Shown one piece after another: positions 53,545 through 61,589 of a stretch of 64,000 bases of DNA. Source of the stretch: Bacteroidia bacterium (GTDB taxonomy: Bacteria; Bacteroidota; Bacteroidia; Bacteroidales; Azobacteroidaceae); assembly GCA_025999935.1 (NCBI GenBank), contig BNXY01000003.1, positions 1-64,000 on the forward strand, written 5' to 3'. The position numbers were made by a program, and so were the translations under genes. The notes below the pieces were generated by a model that saw only the letters and a program-made list of their open reading frames with translations, was not told the origin of the DNA and did not search any database. Position 1 is the stretch's first letter. The number at the start of each line of letters is the position of its first letter.

Positions 53545-53955
53545 TTACCACATAAAACGAACTAAAAAATTATAGTCGTAGTGAGGCGGTTCATTTAGTT
53601 TATAATCGTTGTACCTTAAAATAAAAGTAATATATCCCGGTTTAAATTCGCAAGTTACCTGTTCCGTCCAGCGATAGTCTTTGTCTATCCAATAATCGTC
53701 AAAAGGCAAAGGATAGAGGCTTTCGCCGATTTTGAGATAGGAATTTAATATCCCTCTTTCATAGATATCACGAGTGAGGGCAGGCTCACGAAATTCGTAA
53801 TAATAATAATCTCCGAAGTCATCGTCCTGTGCCAATTTCCAATGATTTACCGATACTGTGTATGTTTCCGTAAATGTGTTGACTTCCGGCGCTTCGTTGA
53901 CAGTACAAGCCGAAACAGCCAAAATGAGGCAAGCTAAAAATATTATCTTTTTCAT
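53545..53955 (-). CDS. Hypothetical lipoprotein
   Basis: 136 aa. Lipoprotein signal (MKKIIFLACLILAVSACTVN), then a Tyr/Trp/Asp-rich beta-type domain (FGDYYYYEFREPALTRDIYE, YWIDKDYRWTEQVTCEFKPG). Small lipoproteins of this kind are common in Bacteroidales; no family name is certain. Confidence 0.7.
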   Translation of the reverse strand: MKKIIFLACLILAVSACTVNEAPEVNTFTETYTVSVNHWKLAQDDDFGDYYYYEFREPALTRDIYERGILNSYLKIGESLYPLPFDDYWIDKDYRWTEQVTCEFKPGYITFILRYNDYKLNEPPHYDYNFLVRFMW

Positions 53956-54032
53956 GTGAAAATAATTTGAAAATGTGAAAATGTGCCAATTTGAGAATTT
54001 TCATCCTCTATGGCGTTTACTAAACATGTATG

Positions 54033-54103
54033 TTTCAGGTTTCAAGTTCACATCTTCAAACTTGAAACCTGAAACCTGAAACCTGAAACCTGAAACTTGA
54101 AAC
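54033..54103. repeat. CCTGAAA heptamer repeat with inverted arm, after pepD
   Basis: TTTCAGGTTTCAAGTT (54033-54048) faces AACTTGAAACCTGAAA (54059-54074), and the CCTGAAA unit then repeats in tandem to the pepD stop. The hairpin could end pepD transcription. Confidence 0.65.
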
Positions 54104-55582
54104 CTATTTATTGGGAACTTCTTTCAAAATGCCGGTCAGATAATCCCAGAATTTCTGAACGGTTGCTATTTCCACTTTTTCGTCCGGAGAATGGGGAAAT
54201 TTGATGGTTGGGCCGAAAGAAACCGTGTCTAATCCGGGAACATTCGACAGGATGATGCCACATTCCAGACCGGCGTGCATCACTTTCACTTCCGGTTTCT
54301 GTCCGCGTTGTTTTTCAAAAACCTTGACCATGGTTTTCAAGATTTCGGAATTGTAATCCGGATCCCAGCCCGGATAACCGTTTGCACTTGCCACTTGGTC
54401 TGCTCCGGCGTTGATGAATACGCTTTCCACGCTGCTGCAAATCGCCTGTTTTTTACTTTCGGACGAACTGCGCGCCAAAAATTTAACTTCAGTCAAACGG
54501 TCGCTCGATTGTACGATGGCCGTATTTACGGAAGTTTCGACGGTATCGGGAAGCTTAGCGAAAAAGTTGATTACGCCGTTGGGGCATCCTGCAAGGGCGT
54601 GTGTCAGTTTGCGTTGGACGTCGGCAGGAATCAGTTGAAGTCCTCCGGCAGGCGTTTCCAAATGTTCGGCTTTGAAGGTGATTTTATCTTCGATGCCGTC
54701 AAATTCTTTATTGAATAAATTTTGGTAATAGTCAACCATTTTCAGGAGGCGTTCATAATTTTCTTTTCCATCGACCAAGATGGTTGCAAAAGCTTCGCGA
54801 GGAATAGCATTTCGCAGGGTGCCGCCTTGGATGGAAGCCAAACGGATGTTGTAGGTCAGCAAGGCGTCTTTCAGGAAACGGAATACCAATTTGTTGGCAT
54901 TGGCGCGTCCCAAATGAATGTCCACGCCGCTGTGACCGCCTTTCAGTCCGGTCAGGGAGATTTTTACCACTACATCTTCTTTGGGGACGAAAGTTTCGTT
55001 TGCGTATTGGAAAGCGGCGCTGACATCTTCTCCTCCGGCGCATCCGATATATAATTCGCCGTCTAATTCGGAGTCGAGGTTCAGCATAATTTTCCCGTTG
55101 ATAAATCCCGGACGGACGGCGATAGCGCCGAACATACCGGTTTCTTCGTCAACGGTAAATAATCCTTCCAATGGGCCGTGTTCCAAATCTTTTGCTTCGA
55201 GAATCGCCAAGGTAGCGGCAACGCCGATGCCATTGTCTGCGCCCAAAGTTGTTCCTTTGGCTTTTACCCAGTCTCCATCAATATAAGCATTGATAACATC
55301 TTTGGTAAAATCGAAATTCAGTTCGGAATTTGCCTGTGGCACCATATCCAAGTGCGATTGGAGGATAATGGTTTGTTTATTTTCGTAACCCGGAGTGGCC
55401 GGTTTGCGGATGCAAATATTGCCGATTTCATCGCGTAATGTTTCTAAGCCCAATGTTTTGCCAAAACTTTCGATGAAAGCGGAAACTTTTTCCTTGTGTC
55501 CCGACGGACGTGGAATCTGTGTCAACGCATGGAAATGTTTCCAAACATTGGCCGGTTTCAGATCTAAAATACTGTTTGCCAT
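54104..55582 (-). CDS. pepD: Aminoacyl-histidine dipeptidase
   Basis: 492 aa, the usual M20C length. Metal ligands: H-x-D in QSHLDMVPQ, Asp in LGADNGIGVAATLAIL, Glu pair in TVDEETGMFGA, plus the dimerisation lid (KGGHSGVDIHLGRANA). Cytosolic enzyme that cleaves Xaa-His and other dipeptides. Confidence 0.93.
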   Translation of the reverse strand: MANSILDLKPANVWKHFHALTQIPRPSGHKEKVSAFIESFGKTLGLETLRDEIGNICIRKPATPGYENKQTIILQSHLDMVPQANSELNFDFTKDVINAYIDGDWVKAKGTTLGADNGIGVAATLAILEAKDLEHGPLEGLFTVDEETGMFGAIAVRPGFINGKIMLNLDSELDGELYIGCAGGEDVSAAFQYANETFVPKEDVVVKISLTGLKGGHSGVDIHLGRANANKLVFRFLKDALLTYNIRLASIQGGTLRNAIPREAFATILVDGKENYERLLKMVDYYQNLFNKEFDGIEDKITFKAEHLETPAGGLQLIPADVQRKLTHALAGCPNGVINFFAKLPDTVETSVNTAIVQSSDRLTEVKFLARSSSESKKQAICSSVESVFINAGADQVASANGYPGWDPDYNSEILKTMVKVFEKQRGQKPEVKVMHAGLECGIILSNVPGLDTVSFGPTIKFPHSPDEKVEIATVQKFWDYLTGILKEVPNK

Positions 55583-55630
55583 AATGATATGTTTTTAAGT
55601 GCACGGTAACATAAGGTGCACGGTTAATGA

Positions 55631-56632
55631 TTATTTTCCTTTATTGGCGAAAGGCAATGCCAAAACGCCAAACAAGCCGAATGCGGCGGTAAAAATCAGG
55701 GCTTGAATGGTATGTACGCAAAAAGCAAAAGCGCCGGCATCTATTGAACTTATACCGAATCCCATCAATACTGCAATTACCATCGCGTGCCAGGCGCCAA
55801 TTCCGCCCTGAACCGGGACAGCCACCGCAACGCTACTCATTCCAAACGCAATCAATCCCTTGTTCCAACCCAAACTTTCCGTGAACGGGAATGCGAAAAA
55901 ACAAATGTAAAAGTACAAATAATATCCGATCCAAATCAAAAAAGTATAAAAAAAGAATAAACTTTTTTCTTTCATTTGACCGATACTGAAAATTCCTTCC
56001 CAAATTCCGGTCAATGTTTGCCGGGTTTTTTTGATGATTTTATTTTCTTTGAATACGAAAAAACAGAGCCAGCCTGTCAGTACTAAGAGCAAGAGAATAG
56101 CATACGTCCAGAATGAAGTTAAAATAGCCGATAAAGCATCAAATGTTTCCGGATGCTGAACGAAAAAGGCGCGAAAATAGGGTACATTCATGGCAAATGC
56201 CGCAATGACAATGCTTGCCACAGCAATGGTATCCGATAAACGGTCGGTAAGCATAGTGCCTATCAGTTTGGTAAAAGGAATTTTTTCATAACGGCTTATC
56301 ATCGTGCATCGCCAAACTTCTCCCAAACGGGGGACAGCCAAATTGACGCCATAAGTGCCCAAAACGGCATAGATCAGATTGGATTTTTTTGCCCGGAATC
56401 CCAGAGGACGAATCAGTAAATCCCAGCGGTAAGCCCGCATAATATTGGCGAACAGACCAAAAGGAAGTGAAAGGGCGATAATCCAGAAATTGACATCCTG
56501 TTTTACTATCTGCATAATTTCATTAAAGTCTAATATTTTAAACAATATCAGCCATAAAACAAATAAACCAAAAACCAATGGAATAAATGTTTTCAAAAAT
56601 TTTGCCAGCGAAGACTTGAATTTTCCGGTCAT
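55631..56632 (-). CDS. Lysylphosphatidylglycerol synthase TM region (UPF0104/flippase-like) protein
   Basis: 333 aa with about eight TM helices. Conserved blocks NVNLAVPRLGEVWRC-type (GVNLAVPRLGEVWRCTMISR), TDRLSDTIAVA and VPVQGGIGAWHAMVIAVLM are family signatures. Lacks the catalytic domain of MprF, so the role is probably lipid transport; substrate unknown. Confidence 0.85.
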   Translation of the reverse strand: MTGKFKSSLAKFLKTFIPLVFGLFVLWLILFKILDFNEIMQIVKQDVNFWIIALSLPFGLFANIMRAYRWDLLIRPLGFRAKKSNLIYAVLGTYGVNLAVPRLGEVWRCTMISRYEKIPFTKLIGTMLTDRLSDTIAVASIVIAAFAMNVPYFRAFFVQHPETFDALSAILTSFWTYAILLLLVLTGWLCFFVFKENKIIKKTRQTLTGIWEGIFSIGQMKEKSLFFFYTFLIWIGYYLYFYICFFAFPFTESLGWNKGLIAFGMSSVAVAVPVQGGIGAWHAMVIAVLMGFGISSIDAGAFAFCVHTIQALIFTAAFGLFGVLALPFANKGK

Positions 56633-56657
56633 GAATTTATCTTGTTGTTTTTTTTAC

Positions 56658-56681
56658 TACTTTTGTTCGCTTGCAAAGATA
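56658..56681. promoter_or_regulatory. Divergent promoters of the flippase-like gene and rsmA
   Basis: TATCTTTG on the minus strand (56674-56681) faces the flippase-like gene; TACTTTTG on the plus strand (56658-56665) faces rsmA. Confidence 0.5.
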
Positions 56682-56715
56682 ATAATTTTTAATTAGGTAA
56701 ACAAATATAATATTA

Positions 56716-57489
56716 ATGTATCATAGAGAAGTTCGTCCCAAGAAGGCTTTAGGCCAGCATTTCCTGAAAGATTTGTCTGTGGCTGAAAGGATAGCCGGCG
56801 CTTTATCTCCTTTTCCGGACTTGCCGGTTTTGGAAATTGGCCCCGGAACAGGCGTTTTGACACAGTTTCTGTTGCGGAATAAATCCGATTTGTCGGTTGT
56901 GGAACTCGACAAGGAATCGGTGGTTTATTTGAACAAACATTATCCGGAATTGAATGGCCGCATTATTGAAGCGGATTTTCTGAAATTGGATTTGAATGAT
57001 TTGTTCGCCGGAAAATTTTGTGTGATAGGAAATTATCCGTATAATATTTCCAGTCAGATTTTCTTTAAAGTCTTGGATTACAAAGACAAAATACCCTGTT
57101 GTTCAGGCATGTTGCAAAAAGAAGTAGCGGAAAGATTGGCCTCCAAACCGGGGAAAAAAGCCTATGGAATCATCTCTGTGCTGTTGCAGGTCTGGTATGA
57201 TATTGAATATCTTTTTACGGTCGGGCCGGAAGTTTTCGACCCGCCTCCCAAAGTAAATTCCGCCGTTATCCGGATGACACGGAACAGCCGGACGAGTTTG
57301 CCTTGCGATGAGACTTTTTTCAAAATAGTGGTAAAAACAGCTTTCAACCAAAGGCGGAAAACCCTGCGAAATTCTCTAAAATCCTTATTGGGAAAAGAAA
57401 ATACCCTTTCCTGTTTGCCGATTTTCGACAAGCGGCCGGAACAATTGCCGGTGGAGGAATTTATTGAGTTGACGAATCTTCTTCAATGA
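56716..57489 (+). CDS. rsmA: 16S rRNA dimethyladenosine transferase RsmA (KsgA)
   Basis: 257 aa. KALGQHFLKDLSVAERIAGA start, SAM site LEIGPGTGVLTQFLL, catalytic NYPYNISSQIF (motif IV), FDPPPKVNSAVIRM and FNQRRKTLRNSLK. It dimethylates A1518 and A1519 of 16S rRNA during 30S assembly. Confidence 0.94.
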   Translation: MYHREVRPKKALGQHFLKDLSVAERIAGALSPFPDLPVLEIGPGTGVLTQFLLRNKSDLSVVELDKESVVYLNKHYPELNGRIIEADFLKLDLNDLFAGKFCVIGNYPYNISSQIFFKVLDYKDKIPCCSGMLQKEVAERLASKPGKKAYGIISVLLQVWYDIEYLFTVGPEVFDPPPKVNSAVIRMTRNSRTSLPCDETFFKIVVKTAFNQRRKTLRNSLKSLLGKENTLSCLPIFDKRPEQLPVEEFIELTNLLQ

Positions 57490-57548
57490 AAAAACAGCAG
57501 ATATTTATTTTTTTGTCGAAATTAGTAGGCGTTTTCCTTTTTTAATTG

Positions 57549-57556
57549 TATTTTTG
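57549..57556 (+). promoter_or_regulatory. -7 box of corA
   Basis: TATTTTTG fits TAnnTTTG and lies about 70 bases before the corA ATG. Confidence 0.45.
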
Positions 57557-57628
57557 TAAACCTTTTTTAAAAGGTAATTTAGTGATAACAAGATTTCTTT
57601 ATTTCTTTTATTTTTAATTCTGAATGTT

Positions 57629-58567
57629 ATGTCCGAATTTAAACTCTTTTACCACAAAGAAGGCACGATTAAAGTAAGTCGTAGCATTGATTTTATCAAG
57701 CAAATCCCGGAAAATCAAATATTATGGATTGACCTGAATGATGTGGACGAGGAGATTGAATCCCGCTTGGAAGACTTTCTAAAAATTTATATACAGGAAG
57801 AAGAGGAAATGATCGAAATCGAAACGTCTTCCCGTTATATTGAAACGCGCGATACTTTGGTAGTAAATACCAACTTTCTATTAGGCACTTACGATAAAAA
57901 TCCCGTTTCTTTCATTTTGAAAAACAACATTTTGATTTCAGTGCGAAGCGAAGATTTGGCTTCTTTTACCGAAACAGTTAAAAAAATATTCGCCAATCCG
58001 GAAAATTATCCGACCGGCTATCATGTTTTTCTTTCCCTGTTCGATACGCGGGTGGAATTTGATGCCGATATGATTGAAGAAATTACCCAGGAAATCACCC
58101 ATTTGAGTAACAGCATTCAGGAAGCCGATGAAGACGCTTTGATGGAAATCAAGAACTTACAGGAAAAAACCATGATGTTCCGTGAAAATATCATCGACAA
58201 ACAACGGGCTATTTCCAATATGTTGCGCAGTAATTTAGTTCCCCACGATTTGCGTCCGAAATTAACTATCCTTATCAAAGACATCAATTCTTTGTTGGAA
58301 CACATTCGTTTCAGTTTCGACCGTTTGGATTATTTGCAGGATACTTTTCTCGGTTTGGTCAATATTGAACAAAACAAGATTATAAAAATCTTCACCATCG
58401 TATCGGTGCTGTTCATGCCGCCCACACTGATAGCCAGCATTTATGGGATGAATTTCGGCGTGATGCCCGAATTGCATTGGAAATGGGGGTATCTGTTTTC
58501 TATCTGTGTGATGCTCCTTTCCGCTTCCGGATTTTTCTATTATTTTAAGAAAAAGAAATATATATAA
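57629..58567 (+). CDS. corA: CorA-family magnesium/cobalt channel
   Basis: 312 aa. Long cytosolic N-domain, then a stalk helix (LLEHIRFSFDRLDYLQDTFL) and two C-terminal TM helices separated by the selectivity motif YGMNFGVMPE. Homopentameric channel for Mg2+ (and Co2+). Ends with the usual basic tail KKKKYI. Confidence 0.92.
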   Translation: MSEFKLFYHKEGTIKVSRSIDFIKQIPENQILWIDLNDVDEEIESRLEDFLKIYIQEEEEMIEIETSSRYIETRDTLVVNTNFLLGTYDKNPVSFILKNNILISVRSEDLASFTETVKKIFANPENYPTGYHVFLSLFDTRVEFDADMIEEITQEITHLSNSIQEADEDALMEIKNLQEKTMMFRENIIDKQRAISNMLRSNLVPHDLRPKLTILIKDINSLLEHIRFSFDRLDYLQDTFLGLVNIEQNKIIKIFTIVSVLFMPPTLIASIYGMNFGVMPELHWKWGYLFSICVMLLSASGFFYYFKKKKYI

Positions 58568-58571
58568 ATAC

Positions 58572-58706
58572 ACCCCTAAATCCCCTGAAGAGGACTTTTG
58601 GGTGGTGAAATTTTCAAATAAACAATAATAATAATTAATACTGTTTTTTTATGAAAGAGAATGATAATCTGTACAAAAAAAAAGTTCCCTTCAGGGGATT
58701 TAGAGG
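58572..58706. repeat. Inverted pair of the CCCCTAAATCCCC repeat around the epimerase start
   Basis: CCCCTAAATCCCCTGAAG (58573-58590, extended to 58599) faces its inverse CTTCAGGGGATTTAG (in 58681-58706). The right copy is inside the beginning of the aldose epimerase frame. A third copy lies in cusC at 14339. Confidence 0.7.
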
Positions 58707-59760
58707 CACATTTTTTATGCTTGCCGCATTTGCATTATTGGTAGTTTCCTGTGGGAAAAAAGAAGTTGTTGCGCCGATTACCGATTCGGGATTGAATCCG
58801 GCTAATTTTGTGACTATTACGGAGAATGGAGACACCACGCAGTTGTATGTGTTGAAAAATGCAAACGGAATGGAAGTTTGCGTGACGAATATCGGCGCCA
58901 GGATTGTGTCTGTTTGGGTTCCGGATAAAGACGGAAACAAAAAGAATGTAGTTATCGGTTATGACAGTATCCAACCGTATATGAGACTGAATGATTCTTA
59001 CGGCGCGCTAATGGGGCGTTATGCCAATCGGATTGCGGACGCTTCCTTTATCCTTGACCGCGTTACTTATCGTTTGCGGCCGAATGACGGGAAAAATACC
59101 ATTCACGGAGGCCCGCGCGGTTTTGCCGGGCAGTTTTTTAAAATCGAACAATCCGGGGCACAATCCTTGACTGCCAGCTATTTTTCCAAGAATTTGGAAG
59201 AAGGTTTCCCCGGCGACTTAAACTTGGCGGTAACTTATACCCTGACCGATGACAATGCTTTGAATATCGACTATCAAGCGACCAGCAATCCGGCTACGGT
59301 TCTCAATCTCACGAATCATTCCTATTTTAATTTATCCGGTGCAGGCGCCGCTACGATTGAAGACCATTCGCTTTATATTAATGCTACTGAATACACTGAG
59401 CTTGGCGAAGGGAAAATTCCGACCGGCAATTTTGTGAAAGTAAAAAATACGCCGTTTGATTACACCCATTTGCAGCCGATAGATATCAAAACGTCTTATG
59501 ATTTAAATTATGTGCTTCTGAATAAAGGAAATATCAAAGAAGTGATAGCCAAAGCAGTGAGTAAAACGACCGGAATTAGCATGGAAGTATTTACCACCGA
59601 ACCGGGTGTTCAACTGTTCACTCCCGGCTGGGTTTCTTCGTTTTGTTTAGAAACGCAGCATTTCCCGGATTCTCCCCACCATCCGAATTTTCCGTCAACG
59701 ATTCTTCGGGTGGATTCTGTTTATAACAGCACTACCATTTATAAATTCGGAATAGAATAA
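58651..59760 (+). CDS. galM: Aldose 1-epimerase (mutarotase), lipoprotein
   Basis: 369 aa from ATG 58651. The lipoprotein signal is MLAAFALLVVSCGKKE; the preceding residues KKKVPFRGFRGTFF come from a dispersed DNA repeat and serve as its basic n-region. An alternative ATG at 58717 would leave almost no n-region. Catalytic His in NLTNHSYFNLSGAG, HGGPRGFAG, and Glu in EVFTTEPGVQLFTPG. It interconverts alpha and beta sugars, here on the periplasmic side. Confidence 0.88.
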   Translation: MKENDNLYKKKVPFRGFRGTFFMLAAFALLVVSCGKKEVVAPITDSGLNPANFVTITENGDTTQLYVLKNANGMEVCVTNIGARIVSVWVPDKDGNKKNVVIGYDSIQPYMRLNDSYGALMGRYANRIADASFILDRVTYRLRPNDGKNTIHGGPRGFAGQFFKIEQSGAQSLTASYFSKNLEEGFPGDLNLAVTYTLTDDNALNIDYQATSNPATVLNLTNHSYFNLSGAGAATIEDHSLYINATEYTELGEGKIPTGNFVKVKNTPFDYTHLQPIDIKTSYDLNYVLLNKGNIKEVIAKAVSKTTGISMEVFTTEPGVQLFTPGWVSSFCLETQHFPDSPHHPNFPSTILRVDSVYNSTTIYKFGIE

Positions 59761-59793
59761 ATAATAGTTACACATAATCACAAAAAACAAAAA

Positions 59794-61419
59794 ATGAAAC
59801 GATTTTTTTTATTTACACTAATTTCTCTGATTTGTACGGGAATATCTATGCAAGCCCAAAATTTTAATTTAGTACCGGTTCCGGCTAAGATGAAAACGAA
59901 TCCGGGTCAATTTACGATTAACGAAAGTACGAAAATTGTTCTGACTGCAAACACACCGGAAATGCAAAACGCCGTAGCTGTTTTCAACGGATTGTTGCGA
60001 CAAGCCGCCGGCTACCGGTTGCCAATCGCCGCTGCTCCCGTTGCAGCCAACGCCATTGTCTGTAAACTCAATCCGGCAATTTCCAACGCCGAAGGTTATA
60101 AATTGTCGGTTCAAAAGAATCTGATTCAGTTGGAAGCCCAAACGCCCCAAGGTATTTTCTATGGCATGCAAACTTTACGCCAATTACTTCCTTATCAAAT
60201 AGAAAGGCCTTTTTTAAGTAATGTCGCATGGACAATCCCTTGTGTGGAAATAGAAGATGCGCCCCGGTTCGTTCATCGCGGTCTGATGTTGGACGTTTGC
60301 CGCCATTTTATGCCGAAAGAATTTGTGCTGAAATTTATCGACATGTTGGCTTATCACAAAATGAACACCTTCCATTGGCACTTGACGGAAGACCAAGGCT
60401 GGCGCATCGAAATTAAAAAATACCCGAAACTGACGGAAGTCGGCTCTGTGCGCTATCGCACATTGGAAGGACGGTATTCCTCCCCTGCAAGCCGGAAATG
60501 GGACAATACGCCCTATGGCGGTTTTTATACCCAAAACGACATCAAAGACGTAATCGCTTATGCACAAAAACGGTTTATTACCATCATTCCGGAAATTGAA
60601 ATGCCGGGACATGCCGTAGCCGCTTTGACTGCGTATCCGGAATTTTCCTGTACGGGCGGCCCGTTTGAAGTAGAAGGACTTTGGGGCGTATTCAACGATA
60701 TTTATTGTCCGAAAGACGAAACTTTTGCGTTTTTAGAAAATGTATTGACGGAAGTAGCGGAATTATTTCCTTCCAAATATATTCATATCGGCGGAGATGA
60801 AGCGCCGAAAACCCGTTGGCATCGTTGCGCCCATTGTCAGGCATTGATGAAAAAAGAAGGCTTGAAGGATGAGCATGAGTTGCAATCGTATTTTATCAAA
60901 CGGATAGAAAAATTTGTCGCATCCAAAGGCAAACGGATTATCGGCTGGGACGAAATCCTCGAAGGCGGATTGGCGCCCGATGCTACCGTAATGTCCTGGC
61001 GGGGAGAGCAAGGTGGAATTGATGCCGCGAAACAGAACCATGATGTAATCATGAGTCCGAATACCTACGTTTATTTGGATTATTACCAATCCGATCCTAA
61101 AAAAGAACCTTTGGGAATCGGCGGTTATCTGCCTTTGTGGAAGGTGTATAGCTATAATCCTATGCCTGCCGCTCTGACACCGGAAGAAGCCAAACACATT
61201 CTGGGCGTACAAGGTAATCTTTGGACGGAATATATGCCGAATAGCAATCAGGTGGAATACATGGCATTCCCGCGTGGAGCCGCTGTCGCCGAAACCGGTT
61301 GGTCGCCTCAAGAAAAGAAAAATTATCCGGATTTTAAGGAACGGATGATACAACAATTCAAACGTTACGACGGCATCGGATGGAATTATTCTAAAGCCAT
61401 ACTGACGGAAGAGGAATGA
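59794..61419 (+). CDS. Beta-N-acetylhexosaminidase, glycoside hydrolase family 20
   Basis: 541 aa. Signal peptide (FLFTLISLICTGISMQAQ), GH20b N-domain, then the barrel: RFVHRGLMLDVCRHFMPKEF, FHWHLTEDQGWRIEIKKYP, catalytic D-E in IHIGGDEAPKTRWHRC, and VMSWRGEQGGIDAAKQ. It removes terminal beta-linked GlcNAc/GalNAc from glycans or chitin oligomers, using substrate-assisted catalysis. Overlaps the next small gene by 4 bases. Confidence 0.93.
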   Translation: MKRFFLFTLISLICTGISMQAQNFNLVPVPAKMKTNPGQFTINESTKIVLTANTPEMQNAVAVFNGLLRQAAGYRLPIAAAPVAANAIVCKLNPAISNAEGYKLSVQKNLIQLEAQTPQGIFYGMQTLRQLLPYQIERPFLSNVAWTIPCVEIEDAPRFVHRGLMLDVCRHFMPKEFVLKFIDMLAYHKMNTFHWHLTEDQGWRIEIKKYPKLTEVGSVRYRTLEGRYSSPASRKWDNTPYGGFYTQNDIKDVIAYAQKRFITIIPEIEMPGHAVAALTAYPEFSCTGGPFEVEGLWGVFNDIYCPKDETFAFLENVLTEVAELFPSKYIHIGGDEAPKTRWHRCAHCQALMKKEGLKDEHELQSYFIKRIEKFVASKGKRIIGWDEILEGGLAPDATVMSWRGEQGGIDAAKQNHDVIMSPNTYVYLDYYQSDPKKEPLGIGGYLPLWKVYSYNPMPAALTPEEAKHILGVQGNLWTEYMPNSNQVEYMAFPRGAAVAETGWSPQEKKNYPDFKERMIQQFKRYDGIGWNYSKAILTEEE

Positions 61420-61589
61420 AACAACTTTTTTATATCATCGCAGTTATTGTTTTGATGATTTTCGCTCAGCGGTTAATGACCAAGATAAAGGATGTTCCGA
61501 AAGAGGAAGAGCCTGTGGATTATCAGGAAGATTTAGAAGACTTTAAAGATGAATCCTCTGAAGAAATAAATACAGAATCGGAAGCATGA
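61416..61589 (+). CDS. Small acidic single-TM protein
   Basis: 57 aa: one N-terminal TM helix (LFYIIAVIVLMIFAQRLM) followed by a Glu/Asp-rich tail (KEEEPVDYQEDLEDFKDESS). It overlaps the upstream GH20 stop (ATGA) and the downstream murF start (ATGA), so all three are coupled. No family recognised. Confidence 0.65.
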   Translation: MKQLFYIIAVIVLMIFAQRLMTKIKDVPKEEEPVDYQEDLEDFKDESSEEINTESEA

